From Reyranella soli (GTDB lineage Bacteria > Pseudomonadota > Alphaproteobacteria > Reyranellales > Reyranellaceae), in contig NZ_BKAJ01000032.1 in NCBI RefSeq assembly GCF_007992495.1, positions 62,001 through 126,000 of the forward strand: a stretch of DNA of 64,000 nucleotides. Direction: 5' to 3'. A program made the position numbers and the translations under genes. The notes beneath the pieces are model-generated. The model did no database searches. It worked only from the letters and a program-made list of their open reading frames with translations, and was not told where the DNA came from. Each line of letters opens with the position of its first letter. Position 1 is the stretch's first letter. Below are positions 44,569 through 55,268 of this stretch, piece after piece.

Positions 44569-45189
44569 TTGTCCTCCGTAATCGCTTCTAAATCTTCCCG
44601 GATCGACGGCCGGCGCTTGCGCAGTGCGCGCACGAAGCAGTTGATCATCGAGGCCTACCTCGCGCTGCTGCGCGAAAGCCCGCAAATCCCGACGGCTGCA
44701 ACGATTGCCGAGCGGGCGGGGTATTCGGTGCGCTCGGTGTTCGAGCGGTTTCCGGACCTGCATGCACTGCGCGTGGCGGCCACGGACTATGCCTTTACCC
44801 AGGGCACGGCGCAGGCCGTGGCGCGCGACTTTTCCGGCGATCGCTACACCCGCGTAAAATCTCACGTCGAGACGCGTAGCTGGATCTGCGAGCAGTGGCT
44901 GCCGTTGTGGCGCGCGTTGAACGCCAACCAGGGCGATTCGAACGAACTGAAGTCCAGGATCAATCTGATACGCCAGGCGATCCTCAAGCGCATCGAGCTG
45001 ATGTACGACCCCGAGCTCTCGACCCTGAACGAAACCGCGCGCCGGCAGACCTTGATCGCCATCGAGAGCCTGATCGACTTCGAGAGCTGGGCGCGGATGC
45101 GCGATTTCGGCGGCATGTCCATCGAGGAGGCGCGCGAGGTATGGGTCATGTCGATCGACCGCCTGCTGCCGCCGACGCCTGTTTCTTGA
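44569..45189 (+). CDS. TetR-like regulator, fourth of four tandem paralogues
   Basis: A 206-residue paralogue, separated from the third by 190 bp that seem to hold its own promoter. DNA-binding half: DGRRLRSARTKQLIIEAYLALL and IAERAGYSVRSVFERFPDL; centre: SGDRYTRVKSHVETRSW; end: IDRLLPPTPVS. It uses TTG, the only in-frame start that keeps the full N-terminus, and it lacks a clear ribosome site, so expression may be weak. The spacing and the two repeated motifs ahead suggest separate control from genes one to three. Confidence 0.85.
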   Translation: MSSVIASKSSRIDGRRLRSARTKQLIIEAYLALLRESPQIPTAATIAERAGYSVRSVFERFPDLHALRVAATDYAFTQGTAQAVARDFSGDRYTRVKSHVETRSWICEQWLPLWRALNANQGDSNELKSRINLIRQAILKRIELMYDPELSTLNETARRQTLIAIESLIDFESWARMRDFGGMSIEEAREVWVMSIDRLLPPTPVS

Positions 45190-45243
45190 CGCTTTGTGCC
45201 GGCAAGCGTAGGAAGGCGCCGCTTCGCGGGAGCGACCACGGTG

Positions 45244-45320
45244 GCGGCCGTAGCTCAGGTGGTTAGAGCGCCAGATTGTGATTCTGGATGTCGCCGGTTC
45301 AAGTCCGGTCGGCCGCCCCA
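45244..45320 (+). tRNA. tRNA-His (GTG anticodon)
   Basis: A full cloverleaf: acceptor GCGGCCG pairs with CGGCCGC, the anticodon arm CCAGA-TTGTGAT-TCTGG carries GTG, the T-arm is GCCGG-TTCAAGT-CCGGT, and the genome-encoded CCA is at 45318-45320. A G at 45243 opposite C73 (45317) supplies the histidine-specific extra G-1. Confidence 0.97.
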
Positions 45321-45347
45321 ATCGCTCGCACGCCCGTTTGCTCGGGT

Positions 45348-45386
45348 GCTCACGCACCTGGGCTGTTGAGCCCTCGGTGCGTGAGC
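45348..45386 (+). other. Long hairpin between tRNA-His and nnrD
   Basis: Perfect 11-bp arms GCTCACGCACC (45348-45358) and GGTGCGTGAGC (45376-45386) with a nested GGGCT-GTTG-AGCCC in the loop. It may terminate the tRNA transcript. The likely GTG start of nnrD lies inside the right arm, so it might also limit nnrD translation. Confidence 0.6.
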
Positions 45387-46870
45387 TAAAGCCCCGCGAC
45401 GACCTCGTCATCCTGACATGCGCCGAGATGGGCCGAGCCGACGCCGCCGCCATCGCGGGCGGCGTGCCGGGTATCGACCTGATGGAGGCGGCGGGCCGGG
45501 CCGTGGCAGATGCCGTTACCGCGCACCATGCGCGCCAACCGGTCGTCGTCCTGTGCGGTCCCGGCAACAACGGCGGCGATGGCTTCGTGGCGGGGCGTCA
45601 TCTGCAGGCAAGGCGCTGGCCGGTGCGGCTGGGCCTGTTGGGCGAGCGTCGCGCGCTGAAAGGCGATGCAGCCTGGGCGGCCGCTACTTGGGCTGGCGAG
45701 GCGGCGCCGCTGACGCTCGATCTGCTCGACGGCCGGCCGCTGGTGATCGACGCGCTGTTCGGCGCGGGACTGACGCGGCCCATCCAAGGCATCGCCGGCG
45801 ACCTCATCGATCGGATCAACGGCGAAGCGCTCACGACCGTGGCCGTCGATGTGCCCAGCGGCCTGCACGGCGATAGCGGCGAGATCATGGGCCGTGCGCC
45901 GATGGCGACGCGGACGGTCACGTTCTTTCGCGCCAAGCCGGGCCACTATTCGCTCGAGGGATTGCGACGCTGCGGCGCGCTCGAGGTTGCCGACATCGGC
46001 ATTACGCCAACCGTGTTGCGTGAGATCGCGCCACGTCTTTGGCTGAACGCACCGGCGTTGTGGCAGTCGCATCTGCGGCGCACCGACCGCGGCGACCACA
46101 AATACGCGCGCGGCCACGCCACCATCCTGGCGGGCGAAATCGCCACCGGCGCTGCGCGTCTTGCGGCGCTCGGCGCGCGCCGGGCAGGAGCAGGGCTCGT
46201 CACCATCGCCACGCCGCCTGCGGCACTTGCCGTCTATCAAGCGGCCGAACCGGGCAATCTCGTCACGGTGTGCAAGGACGGTGACGCTTTCGCCCGGCTG
46301 CTCGAGGATGAGCGGCGCAACGCGATCCTGGTCGGGCCGGGCTCCGGCGTCGGCGAGCGCACGCGCAACGCCGCGTTGGCGGCGCTGGCGACCCGTCGCC
46401 CGGTCGTGCTCGATGCCGATGCCATCACCGTCTTTGCCAGGTCGCCGGCTGAGCTGTTCGCTGCCGTCCAGGGCCAGGCTTTGCTCACGCCCCATGAAGG
46501 CGAATTCCGGCGCCTCTTTCCCGACCTCGTGGCGATCCCCGCGAAGGTCGAGCGCGCCCGCCAGGCGGCGAGGCTGAGCGGGGCGACGGTGCTCCTGAAG
46601 GGGTCCGACACCGTGATCGCCGCGCCCGACGGACGCGCGGTCATCAACGTTCATGCTTCGCCCGGCCTCGCCACGGCAGGAGCGGGGGACGTGCTTGCAG
46701 GGATCGCCGCCGGCCTCTTGGCGCAAGGCCTGTCAGCGTTCGCCGCCGCCGCCGCTGCCGCTTGGCTCCATGGCGACTGCGCACTGCGGTTTGGCCATCC
46801 TGGCCTCATCGCCGAGGATCTGGTCGGACAAATTCCGTATGCGCTGCAGGCGGCACTAGCAGCGAATTGA
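45377..46870 (+). CDS. nnrD: Bifunctional NAD(P)H-hydrate repair enzyme
   Basis: About 497 residues with two domains. The N-terminal YjeF_N epimerase (ILTCAEMGRADAAAIAGG, VLCGPGNNGGDGFVAGRHL, VDVPSGLHGDSG) interconverts the hydrate epimers; the C-terminal YjeF_C/carbohydrate-kinase-like dehydratase (DRGDHKYARGHATILAG, ILVGPGSGVGERTRN, LLTPHEGEFRRLFPD, ASPGLATAGAGDVLAGIAAG) removes water using ADP or ATP. The fusion matches the usual bacterial length. The start is uncertain: GTG 45377 best fits family N-termini but lies in a hairpin; the next in-frame ATG (45428) would cut into the conserved block. Confidence 0.9.
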   Translation: MRELKPRDDLVILTCAEMGRADAAAIAGGVPGIDLMEAAGRAVADAVTAHHARQPVVVLCGPGNNGGDGFVAGRHLQARRWPVRLGLLGERRALKGDAAWAAATWAGEAAPLTLDLLDGRPLVIDALFGAGLTRPIQGIAGDLIDRINGEALTTVAVDVPSGLHGDSGEIMGRAPMATRTVTFFRAKPGHYSLEGLRRCGALEVADIGITPTVLREIAPRLWLNAPALWQSHLRRTDRGDHKYARGHATILAGEIATGAARLAALGARRAGAGLVTIATPPAALAVYQAAEPGNLVTVCKDGDAFARLLEDERRNAILVGPGSGVGERTRNAALAALATRRPVVLDADAITVFARSPAELFAAVQGQALLTPHEGEFRRLFPDLVAIPAKVERARQAARLSGATVLLKGSDTVIAAPDGRAVINVHASPGLATAGAGDVLAGIAAGLLAQGLSAFAAAAAAAWLHGDCALRFGHPGLIAEDLVGQIPYALQAALAAN

Positions 46871-46904
46871 CCGTGTGGCCGGCGCGGGCTAGGGCAGCGG
46901 CCAA

Positions 46905-46989
46905 GCGGGCGTGGTGAAATTGGTAGACACGCGAGATTTAGGTTCTCGTGCCGCAAGGCGTGGGGGTTCAAGTCCCTCCGCCCGCACCA
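46905..46989 (+). tRNA. tRNA-Leu (TAG anticodon)
   Basis: Class II tRNA with a long variable arm. Acceptor GCGGGCG pairs with CGCCCGC, the anticodon arm CGAGA-TTTAGGT-TCTCG gives TAG, the T-arm GGGGG-TTCAAGT-CCCTC is standard, and CCA is encoded. It lies 34 bases after nnrD and about 230 before tig. Confidence 0.96.
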
Positions 46990-47220
46990 GATGCTAGGGA
47001 TACCCAGGCATCACCTCGCGGATGCTAGCGTAACGATCATCGCCCCTTGCGTGCGACAGCCAGTGCAGGTAGACGCTCGCATCCTTACAAGCCAATCAAA
47101 GACCGGCGTATAGTGGAGACGTGGCACTGGGCTCGTGCTCTCAGACAATAGTCCAATGAAATCAGCGTACTGCGATTGCTCCAACGCCCTCGCCGGCGGG
47201 TCAGAAGTGAAGGTAAGACG

Positions 47221-48582
47221 ATGCAAGTGACGGAACTCTCGGCCGAAGGGCTGAAGCGGCAATTCAAGATCGTTGTCCCGGCAGGCGACCTGTCGGCCAA
47301 GGTCGACGAGCGCCTGGCCGAGCTGGCCAAGACTGCGCAGATGCCGGGCTTCCGCCAGGGCAAGGTGCCGGTCGGACTGCTGAAGAAGCAGTATGGCCAG
47401 GCCCTGTTCGGCGAAGCGCTGGAGGCGGCCGTCAATTCGAGCACGGCCAAGGCGATCGAGGATCGCGGTCTGAAGCCTGCGCTGCAGCCGCGCGTCGACC
47501 TCAAGACGCTGGAAGAGGGCAAGGACGTCGAGTTCGAGGTCGTGATCGAAGTGCTGCCCGAGATCGGCAAGCTCGACTTCTCGGAAGTAGAGCTCGAGCG
47601 CCTCAAGGCTGCCGTGCCCGAGAAGGACGTCGAGGACGCGATCAGCCGCATCGCCAAGGCCAACCGGGAGCAGAAGCCGGTCGACCCGCCGCGCCCGGCG
47701 CAGAAGGGCGACGCCATCAAGCTCGACTTCGTGGGCTCGGTCGACGGCACGGAATTTCCTGGCGGCGCCGCACAGGACTACACGCTGGAGCTTGGCTCGG
47801 GCTCGTTCATTCCGGGCTTCGAGGATCAGCTGATCGGCGCCGAGGTCGGCAAGACCGTCGACGTGAAGGTGACCTTCCCGGCCGAGTACGGCGCGCCCGA
47901 GCTCGCCGGCAAGGACGCCGTCTTCAAGTGCACGATCAAGGAGATCCAAGAGTTCGTCGACAAGCCGGCCGACGATGAGCTCGCCAAGAAGAACAACTTC
48001 GAGAACCTCGACGCCATGCGCAAGGCCGTGGCCGATCGCATCAGCCAGGACTACGCGCAGGTCTCGCGCACGATGATCAAGCGCCAGCTGCTCGACAAGC
48101 TTGCCGACACCCATAAGTTTGAGGTGCCCGAGGGCCTGGTCGAGGGCGAGTTCAACGCCATCTGGCAGCGCATCGAGGAAGCCAAGAAGTCCGGCCAGAA
48201 GGTCGACGACGATGAAGAAAAGATGCGCAAGGACTACCGCGACATCGCCGAGCGCCGGGTTCGCCTGGGCCTGCTGCTGGCCGATGTCGGCCGTTCCAAC
48301 TCGATCGACGTTACGCCCGAGGAGCTGAACCAGGCGGTGATGCGCGAGGCCATGCGCTATCCCGGCCAGGAGCGACAGGTTCTGGAATTCTACGGCAAGA
48401 ACGCCGAGCTGAAGGAGCGCCTGCGCGCGCCGATCTTCGAGGAGAAGACCGTCGATTTCATCCTCGAGCTGGCCAAGGTCAACGAGAAGTCGGTTACGCC
48501 CGAGGAACTGCTGAAAGCGGCTCGCGAGGCCGAAGAGGCCGAGGACGAGGACTCGCCGAAGAAGGACGAGCCGAAGGAATAG
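47221..48582 (+). CDS. tig: Trigger factor chaperone
   Basis: A 453-residue ribosome-bound peptidyl-prolyl isomerase. The ribosome-docking signature [10 protein letters not shown] lies at residues 41-50. The FKBP-type domain is visible near residues 155-245 ([32 protein letters not shown]), followed by the helical substrate-binding arm (residues about 250-430) and an acidic tail ([20 protein letters not shown]). The start is the ATG whose protein aligns with family N-termini ([10 protein letters not shown]); the upstream in-frame start is rejected. First gene of the conserved tig-clpP-clpX-lon block. Confidence 0.96.
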   Translation: MQVTELSAEGLKRQFKIVVPAGDLSAKVDERLAELAKTAQMPGFRQGKVPVGLLKKQYGQALFGEALEAAVNSSTAKAIEDRGLKPALQPRVDLKTLEEGKDVEFEVVIEVLPEIGKLDFSEVELERLKAAVPEKDVEDAISRIAKANREQKPVDPPRPAQKGDAIKLDFVGSVDGTEFPGGAAQDYTLELGSGSFIPGFEDQLIGAEVGKTVDVKVTFPAEYGAPELAGKDAVFKCTIKEIQEFVDKPADDELAKKNNFENLDAMRKAVADRISQDYAQVSRTMIKRQLLDKLADTHKFEVPEGLVEGEFNAIWQRIEEAKKSGQKVDDDEEKMRKDYRDIAERRVRLGLLLADVGRSNSIDVTPEELNQAVMREAMRYPGQERQVLEFYGKNAELKERLRAPIFEEKTVDFILELAKVNEKSVTPEELLKAAREAEEAEDEDSPKKDEPKE

Positions 48583-48608
48583 TGGGCGACGAATTGATCC
48601 AGGGTGGA

Positions 48609-48634
48609 GCGATGGTCTTGAACCGGACCATCGC
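48609..48634. other. 9-bp inverted repeat between tig and clpP
   Basis: GCGATGGTC (48609-48617) and GACCATCGC (48626-48634) around eight bases, TTGAACCG. It could form a terminator-like hairpin for tig or be an operator. It overlaps a CTTGAA box, a -35 candidate for clpP. Confidence 0.5.
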
Positions 48635-48646
48635 CGCTGCCACTTT
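48617..48646 (+). promoter_or_regulatory. Heat-shock-like promoter candidate of clpP
   Basis: CTTGAA at 48617 is followed after 17 bases by CCACTTT, about 28 bases before the clpP start. It resembles the RpoH -35/-10 pattern (CTTGAA with a CCCCAT-like -10). The -10 match is weak, but the same CTTGAAC word with a CCA box also precedes lon. Confidence 0.4.
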
Positions 48647-48673
48647 TATGGCCAGTCACAATGGGGGCCCGCG

Positions 48674-49321
48674 ATGAGTCGCGACCGCAATCCACTCGAG
48701 ATCTACAACAACTACTATGTGCCGATGGTCGTCGAGCAGTCGGCGCGCGGCGAGCGCGGCTACGACATCTGGTCGAGACTGCTCAAGGAACGCATCATCT
48801 TCCTGAACGGTCCGATCGAGGACAACGTCGCCGGCCTGGTCTGTGCCCAGCTCCTCTATCTGGAAGCCGACAATCCGACTAAGGACATTTCGTTCTACAT
48901 CAACTCGCCAGGCGGCGTGGTGACGTCGGGCATGGCGATCTACGACACCATGCAGTACATCCGCCCACAGATCTCGACCCTGGTGTTCGGCCAGGCGGCG
49001 TCGGCCGGCTCGCTGCTGCTGATGGCCGGCCAGAAGGGCAAGCGGTTCGCGCTGCCCAACTCGCGCATCATGATCCACCAGCCATCGGGCGGCGCCCAGG
49101 GCCAGGCGACCGACATCGAGATCCATGCCCGGGAGATCCTTGCGACCCGGGCACGGTTGAACCAGATGTACGTTACCCACACGGGCCGGACGATCGAGGA
49201 GATCGAACGGGCGATGGAGCGGGACAAGTTCTTCTCGCCGCCGGAGGCCAAGGAGTTCGGACTTATCGACGACGTGCTCGAGAAACGCCCGACTCCGACC
49301 ATCCAAGCGGCTGCTTCGTAG
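48674..49321 (+). CDS. clpP: ATP-dependent Clp protease proteolytic subunit
   Basis: A 215-residue serine peptidase that forms the tetradecameric barrel used by ClpX and ClpA. Catalytic Ser110 lies in [11 protein letters not shown] and His135 in [12 protein letters not shown], with [19 protein letters not shown] before the active site. The C-terminus has [19 protein letters not shown]. No N-terminal extension is seen beyond the usual short propeptide. clpX begins about 140 bases downstream in the same direction. Confidence 0.97.
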   Translation: MSRDRNPLEIYNNYYVPMVVEQSARGERGYDIWSRLLKERIIFLNGPIEDNVAGLVCAQLLYLEADNPTKDISFYINSPGGVVTSGMAIYDTMQYIRPQISTLVFGQAASAGSLLLMAGQKGKRFALPNSRIMIHQPSGGAQGQATDIEIHAREILATRARLNQMYVTHTGRTIEEIERAMERDKFFSPPEAKEFGLIDDVLEKRPTPTIQAAAS

Positions 49322-49344
49322 GGAGCAGCCGCGACCAATTGTTT

Positions 49345-49371
49345 CTTGGTTGGCCCTCGGTACACCATATT
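49345..49371 (+). promoter_or_regulatory. Heat-shock-like promoter candidate of clpX
   Basis: CTTGGT at 49345-49350 is followed after 14 bases by CCATATT at 49365-49371. Spacing and -10 fit the RpoH pattern better than the clpP site, although the -35 has two differences from CTTGAA. It lies in the 143-bp gap, about 95 bases before clpX. Confidence 0.45.
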
Positions 49372-49464
49372 TTGAGGTTGTGGCGGTCCGGGGGTCGAGT
49401 TTAACATAGTCTTGCGTGCGGGCCCGTAGTCAGCGGGCTCCCCAAGCGGAGGTGCGTTAAGGCC

Positions 49465-50736
<1,272 letters not shown>

Positions 50737-50781
50737 CTTTTGCAGCGCCGGTGGCAGCCCCCGCCGGCGACCCGCCGTGGT

Positions 50782-50811
50782 CTTGAACAACCCTCTGTTC
50801 GGGCCAATCTT
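50782..50811 (+). promoter_or_regulatory. Heat-shock-like promoter candidate of lon
   Basis: CTTGAAC at 50782 is followed after about 15 bases by CCAATCTT (50804-50811), in the RpoH-like spacing range. It lies about 100 bases upstream of the lon ATG. Confidence 0.45.
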
Positions 50812-50909
50812 TGCTAGTGAGTGCGCGTGCCGGCAGGTCGCGGATCGCCCATTGCGGGGATCGCGGCCAGGGTGCGGGTAGCTCTAACAGCGTATGTAGC
50901 GAGGCAGTC

Positions 50910-53306
50910 ATGAACGCCCCCACTGTAGGCACCACCTATCCCGTCCTGCCGTTGCGCGACATTGTCGTGTTCCCCGGCATGATCGTGCCGCTCTTCGTCG
51001 GCCGCGAAAAGAGCGTGAAGGCCCTCGAAGAGGTCATGAAGGACGACAAGCAGATCCTGCTGATCGCCCAGAAGAACGCCAGCCAGGACGATCCCGGGCC
51101 TGAGGACATCTACACCATCGGCACGCTCGGCACGGTGCTGCAGCTGCTGAAGTTGCCTGACGATACCGTGAAGGTGCTGGTCGAAGGCGGCAAGCGCGTC
51201 AGGATCGTCAGCTACACCGGCAAGGCGGACTTCGTCGAGGCCAACGCCGTCGACATGGAGGAGACGGTGTCGGACGCCTCCGAACTGCAGGCCGCGGCGC
51301 GGTCCGTGGTCTCGGAGTTCGAGAACTACGTCAAGCTGAACAAGAAGGTGCCGCCTGAGGTGGTCGTCTCGATCGCCAAGATCGACGAGCCCGCCAAGCT
51401 TGCCGACCAGATCTCCCAGCACCTGGCGCTCAAGGTCCCCGAGAAGCAGCAGCTGCTCGAGCTCGACTCGGTCAGCAAGCGGCTTGAGCGCATTCTCGGC
51501 CTGATGGAAGGCGAGATCGGCGTGCTGCAGGTCGAGAAGAAGATCCGCAACCGCGTGAAGCGTCAGATGGAGAAGACGCAGCGCGAATACTATCTCAACG
51601 AGCAGATGAAGGCGATCCAGAAGGAGCTTGGCGAGACCGAGGACGGTCGCGACGAGATCTCCGAGATGGAGAAGCGCATCAAGAAGACGCGTCTCAGCAA
51701 GGAGGCGCGCGAGAAGGCAAATGCCGAGCTGAAGAAGCTCCGCACCATGAGCCCGATGTCGGCCGAAGCGACGGTGGTGCGTAACTACCTCGAATGGCTG
51801 CTGTCGATCCCGTGGCGCAAGCCCACGAAGATCATCAAGGACCTCAAGTACGCCGAGGACGTGCTCAACGCCGATCATCACGGCCTTGAGAAGGTCAAGG
51901 AACGTATCCTCGAGTACCTCGCGGTTCAGCAGCGCGTCGACAAGATGAGGGGCCCGATCCTGTGCCTGGTCGGCCCGCCGGGCGTCGGCAAGACTTCGCT
52001 CGGCAAGTCGATCGCCAAGGCGACCGGCCGTAATTTCGTGCGCATGTCGCTGGGCGGCGTGCGTGACGAAGCCGAGATCCGCGGCCATCGCCGGACCTAT
52101 ATCGGCTCGCTGCCGGGCAAGGTCCTGCAGAGCATGAAGAAGGCGAAGTCGTCGAACCCGCTGTTCCTGCTCGACGAGATCGACAAGCTCGGCGCGGATT
52201 TCCGCGGCGATCCGTCGTCGGCGCTGCTCGAGGTCCTGGATCCCGAGCAGAACTCGACCTTCAACGACCATTACCTCGAGGTCGATTACGACCTGTCGAA
52301 CGTGATGTTCATCACCACGGCGAACTCGCTGCGCATGGCGCAGCCGCTGATGGATCGCATGGAGATCATCCGGCTGGCCGGCTACACCGAGGACGAGAAG
52401 GTCGCGATCGCCCGCAAGCACCTGATCGTCAAGCAGATCGAGGCCAACGGCCTCAAGGAAGGCGAGCTCGACATCGGCGACGATGCCGTGCGCGACCTCG
52501 TGCGCTACTACACGCGCGAGGCCGGTGTGCGTAACCTCGAGCGCGAGATCGCCAACCTGGCGCGCAAAGCCACCAAGGAAATCCTCATGAAGGGGACGGC
52601 CAAGGTGAAGGTGCGGGCCAAGAACCTCGACAAGTATGCCGGCGTCCGTCGCTTCCGCTTCGGCGAGGCCGAGCTCGAGGATCTTGTCGGCATCACGACG
52701 GGTCTGGCGTGGACAGAGGTCGGCGGCGAGCTGCTGCAGGTCGAAGCCGTGCTGGTGCCCGGCCGCGGCCGGGTGACCGTCACCGGCAAGCTGGGCGATG
52801 TCATGCAGGAGTCGGTGCAGGCGGCCAACGCCTATGTCCGGTCTCGTGCCAACTCGTTCGGCATCAAGCCGGTGATGTTCGAGAAGCGCGACATCCACGT
52901 GCACGTGCCCGAGGGCGCCACGCCGAAGGACGGCCCGTCGGCGGGTGTCGCGATGATCACCTCGATCGTCTCGGCGTTGACCGGCGTGGCGGTGCGCAAG
53001 GAAGTCGCCATGACCGGCGAGATCAGCCTGCGCGGCCGTGTCATGCCGATCGGTGGCCTGAAGGAGAAGCTGCTGGCCGCGTTGCGCGGTGGTCTCAAGA
53101 CCGTGCTCATCCCCAAGGAGAATGAGCGCGATCTGCCGGAGATTCCCGACAACGTGAAGAAGGGCCTGGAGATCGTGCCGGTCTCGACGGTCGACGAGGT
53201 CCTGGCCCGCGCGCTGGTCAAGCCGCTGGTCGCCATCGAGTGGCCGAACGACCTCGAAGTGGCGGCCGCCAAGCCGGCCGAAGGCGCCGAAGTCCGCGCC
53301 CACTGA
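50910..53306 (+). CDS. lon: ATP-dependent Lon protease
   Basis: A 798-residue LonA-type protease. Residues about 10-210 are the substrate-binding N-domain ([20 protein letters not shown]), then a coiled region ([20 protein letters not shown]), the AAA+ module with Walker [10 protein letters not shown] and Walker [10 protein letters not shown], and the C-terminal peptidase domain with catalytic Ser677 ([11 protein letters not shown]) and Lys720 ([10 protein letters not shown]). The start chosen is the ATG before [11 protein letters not shown]; a 33-codon extension upstream is rejected. Lon removes damaged and regulatory proteins. A strong terminator follows. Confidence 0.97.
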   Translation: MNAPTVGTTYPVLPLRDIVVFPGMIVPLFVGREKSVKALEEVMKDDKQILLIAQKNASQDDPGPEDIYTIGTLGTVLQLLKLPDDTVKVLVEGGKRVRIVSYTGKADFVEANAVDMEETVSDASELQAAARSVVSEFENYVKLNKKVPPEVVVSIAKIDEPAKLADQISQHLALKVPEKQQLLELDSVSKRLERILGLMEGEIGVLQVEKKIRNRVKRQMEKTQREYYLNEQMKAIQKELGETEDGRDEISEMEKRIKKTRLSKEAREKANAELKKLRTMSPMSAEATVVRNYLEWLLSIPWRKPTKIIKDLKYAEDVLNADHHGLEKVKERILEYLAVQQRVDKMRGPILCLVGPPGVGKTSLGKSIAKATGRNFVRMSLGGVRDEAEIRGHRRTYIGSLPGKVLQSMKKAKSSNPLFLLDEIDKLGADFRGDPSSALLEVLDPEQNSTFNDHYLEVDYDLSNVMFITTANSLRMAQPLMDRMEIIRLAGYTEDEKVAIARKHLIVKQIEANGLKEGELDIGDDAVRDLVRYYTREAGVRNLEREIANLARKATKEILMKGTAKVKVRAKNLDKYAGVRRFRFGEAELEDLVGITTGLAWTEVGGELLQVEAVLVPGRGRVTVTGKLGDVMQESVQAANAYVRSRANSFGIKPVMFEKRDIHVHVPEGATPKDGPSAGVAMITSIVSALTGVAVRKEVAMTGEISLRGRVMPIGGLKEKLLAALRGGLKTVLIPKENERDLPEIPDNVKKGLEIVPVSTVDEVLARALVKPLVAIEWPNDLEVAAAKPAEGAEVRAH

Positions 53307-53330
53307 GCGGTCCACAACGAACGAACGGTG

Positions 53331-53362
53331 AAGCCCCGGAGCGATCCGGGGCTTCGTCGTTT
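53331..53362 (+). terminator. Terminator of lon
   Basis: Perfect 10-bp stem AAGCCCCGGA / TCCGGGGCTT (53331-53340 and 53345-53354) with loop GCGA, then CGTCGTTTTG. Confidence 0.85.
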
Positions 53363-53368
53363 TGGGTT

Positions 53369-53428
53369 CTTCCGGACCGCCGGCCTCCGGCCGGCTCATG
53401 AGCCGGCGAGATGCCGGCGACCCGGAAG
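53369..53428. repeat. Palindrome of the CCGGACCGC family after lon
   Basis: Left arm CTTCCGGACCGCCGGC (53369-53384) and right arm GCCGGCGACCCGGAAG (53413-53428) pair with two mismatches; an inner CCGGCTCATGAGCCGG palindrome fills the centre. Unlike the other copies it lies between two genes in the same direction. Confidence 0.65.
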
Positions 53429-53499
53429 GGGGAAAAGGCCTTTCCTCGCTACCTATGCGGTTTTAGGCCCGTCTTTCCTACAAAATATGGTATTCAACG

Positions 53500-53529
53500 T
53501 TGACGCGGTTTTCCGCGCGCCCTTACACT
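53500..53529 (+). promoter_or_regulatory. Sigma-70-type promoter of the HU gene
   Basis: TTGACG (53500-53505), 17-18 bases, then TTACAC/TACACT (53523-53529). The predicted start point is near 53536, giving a leader of about 25 bases before the GTG start. Confidence 0.6.
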
Positions 53530-53559
53530 CCCGCCAGCCGGATCATTGGGGGTCTGCCT

Positions 53560-53832
53560 GTGAATAAGCACGATTTGATTGCCGCCGTTGCCGCTTCGAC
53601 CAACCTGTCCAAGACCGACGCAGCCGGCGCGATCGAAGCGATGCTGACGGTCATCACCAAATCATTGAAGAAGAAGGAAAAGGTCCTTCTGGTCGGCTTC
53701 GGCACCTTCCAGGTGTCCAAACGCAAGGCCGCCGAGGGCCGCAACCCCCAGACCGGCGAGAAGATCAAGATTCCGGCCGCCAACGTCCCGCGCTTCAAGG
53801 CCAGCAAGCAGCTCAAGGACGCGATTAACTAG
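53560..53832 (+). CDS. hup: HU-family DNA-binding protein
   Basis: A 90-residue histone-like protein: VNKHDLIAAVAASTNLSKTDA, then GFGTFQVSKRKAAEGRNPQTGEKI (the beta-arm signature), IPAANVPRFKASKQLKDAIN. The GTG start, seven bases after GGGGG, gives the exact family length; the longer frame from an upstream ATG overlaps the promoter and is rejected. HU bends and compacts DNA as a dimer. Its place just after lon is conserved in many proteobacteria. Confidence 0.95.
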   Translation: MNKHDLIAAVAASTNLSKTDAAGAIEAMLTVITKSLKKKEKVLLVGFGTFQVSKRKAAEGRNPQTGEKIKIPAANVPRFKASKQLKDAIN

Positions 53833-53884
53833 ACGGGGAGAGGGGTGGGGCTGGCTCGCCAAGCCGTAGCTCGCGGGCCACAAA

Positions 53885-53944
53885 GCCCGCCTTCGCCCTT
53901 TGGGCTTCGGCGGGCAGCCTTCACTCGCTTCGCGAGCGAAGGCT
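53885..53944. repeat. Two hairpins between HU and tRNA-Val (convergent)
   Basis: GCCCGCC (53885-53891) with GGCGGGC (53909-53915), and AGCCTTCACTCGC with GCGAGCGAAGGCT (53916-53928 and 53932-53944, one mismatch, loop TTC). The second abuts the tRNA-Val 3' end and probably terminates it; the first may serve HU. Confidence 0.65.
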
Positions 53945-54018
53945 GGTGGGCGATGACGGGATCGAACCGCCGACCTGTCCCGTGTAAAGGGAATGCTCTA
54001 CCGCTGAGCTAATCGCCC
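53944..54018 (-). tRNA. tRNA-Val (TAC anticodon)
   Basis: The minus-strand acceptor GGGCGAT pairs with ATCGCCC, the D-arm is AGCTCAGCGGTAGAGC, the anticodon arm TTCCC-TTTACAC-GGGAC gives TAC, and the T-arm is GGCGG-TTCGATC-CCGTC. CCA is encoded at 53944-53946 (read on the minus strand). Confidence 0.95.
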
Positions 54019-54200
54019 GGCGGCGCTTCTAGCACATCTCGACGGATTGCGGCGGCATAACGCAAGTCGTTCACAGATGTCCGGGTGACGTGCTCGCTGC
54101 AATTTGCAAATCACCCGACACTCTTTCGCGGCTCTCTGCCAACGTGCGGAAAGCGTCGATATTTCCGGCACTTACGCACGCCTTCGCGATTGCGGTATGC

Positions 54201-54229
54201 TTGACACTATATAGGGTGTCCTATATCTC
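54201..54229 (+). promoter_or_regulatory. Promoter ahead of tRNA-Asp
   Basis: A perfect TTGACA (54201-54206) followed by AT-rich CTATATAGGG and a -10 candidate TATATC or TATCTC (54222-54229, spacing 15-17). It is the only strong promoter-like sequence before both tRNA-Asp and nuoA. Confidence 0.55.
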
Positions 54230-54251
54230 TCGCGCGCCGTTGGGGACTTAC

Positions 54252-54328
<77 letters not shown>

Positions 54329-54378
54329 GCCCCAACGCTGGCAGCCCGAACGGGCGCCACACGCAGCGAGGGGTGGCG

Positions 54379-54744
54379 ATGGAAGATCTTCTCAGGGAAT
54401 ACCTGCCAATCCTGATCTTCCTTGGCCTCGCCCTGGTTATTTGTTGTGCCGCGGTTGGTGGCTCCTACCTCGTCGCCCGCCAGAACCCGAATTCCGAGAA
54501 GCTATCGCCCTTCGAATGCGGCTTCGCGCCCTTCGACGACGCCCGTGGCCAGTTCGATGTCCGCTTCTACCTGGTTGCCATCCTTTTCATCATTTTCGAC
54601 CTCGAGGTCGCGTTCCTTTTTCCGTGGGCTGTGGCGTTAGGTGACATAGGCCTGTTCGGATTCTGGTCGATGATGCTGTTCCTGGCCGTGCTCACGGTCG
54701 GATTCATCTACGAGTGGCGTAAGGGAGCGTTGGAATGGGAGTGA
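54379..54744 (+). CDS. nuoA: NADH-quinone oxidoreductase subunit A
   Basis: A 121-residue membrane subunit of complex I with three helices: [39 protein letters not shown] and [17 protein letters not shown]. The conserved loop [11 protein letters not shown] with its Cys and the D-L-E-V motif are present. The start is the ATG six bases after GAGGGG; a GTG two codons earlier would overlap that site. First gene of the nuo operon; it overlaps nuoB by ten bases. Confidence 0.95.
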   Translation: MEDLLREYLPILIFLGLALVICCAAVGGSYLVARQNPNSEKLSPFECGFAPFDDARGQFDVRFYLVAILFIIFDLEVAFLFPWAVALGDIGLFGFWSMMLFLAVLTVGFIYEWRKGALEWE

Positions 54745-55268
54745 TCACCCCAGCCAAGACCAATCCCGCTGCTGAGGCGGCGCTGTCGCGCGCGCTGAAC
54801 GATGAGCTCGCCGACAAGGGCTTCGTCGTCGCTCAGCTCGACAAGCTGATCACCTGGGCGCGCACCGGTTCGATGTGGGGCCTGACCTTCGGTCTCGCCT
54901 GCTGCGGCGTCGAGATGATCCACTGCTGGATGAGCCGTTACGACCTCGACCGTTTCGGCTTCGCGCCGATGCCGAGCCCGCGCTCGGCCGACGTCATGAT
55001 CGTGGCCGGCACGCTCACCAACAAGATGGCGCCGGCCCTGCGCAAGGTCTACGACCAGATGGCCGAGCCGCGCTACGTGATCTCCATGGGCTCCTGCGCC
55101 AACGGCGGCGGCTACTACCACTACAGCTACTCCGTCGTGCGCGGCTGCGATCGCATCATACCCGTCGACATCTACGTCCCGGGCTGCCCGCCGACCGCCG
55201 AGGCGCTGCTCTACGGCGTGCTGCAGCTCCAGAAGAAGGTCCGCCGGACTGGGACGATCGTTCGGTGA
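54735..55268 (+). CDS. nuoB: NADH-quinone oxidoreductase subunit B
   Basis: A 177-residue subunit that carries the terminal [4Fe-4S] cluster N2, next to the quinone site. The ligands are the tandem cysteines in [10 protein letters not shown], the Cys of [13 protein letters not shown] and that of [11 protein letters not shown]. The N-terminal 35 residues are a variable extension. It overlaps nuoA (ten bases) and nuoC (GTGA), indicating coupled translation. Confidence 0.96.
   Translation: MGVITPAKTNPAAEAALSRALNDELADKGFVVAQLDKLITWARTGSMWGLTFGLACCGVEMIHCWMSRYDLDRFGFAPMPSPRSADVMIVAGTLTNKMAPALRKVYDQMAEPRYVISMGSCANGGGYYHYSYSVVRGCDRIIPVDIYVPGCPPTAEALLYGVLQLQKKVRRTGTIVR

Noticed and set aside
45244-45320. 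tRNA-His as a site of an integrated element carrying the TetR array
   Set aside because: No integrase gene and no direct repeat of the tRNA 3' end on the other side of the array was found.
50814-53399. 861-codon minus-strand frame across lon
   Set aside because: Antisense shadow of lon; His/Arg/Leu-rich composition without any family motif.
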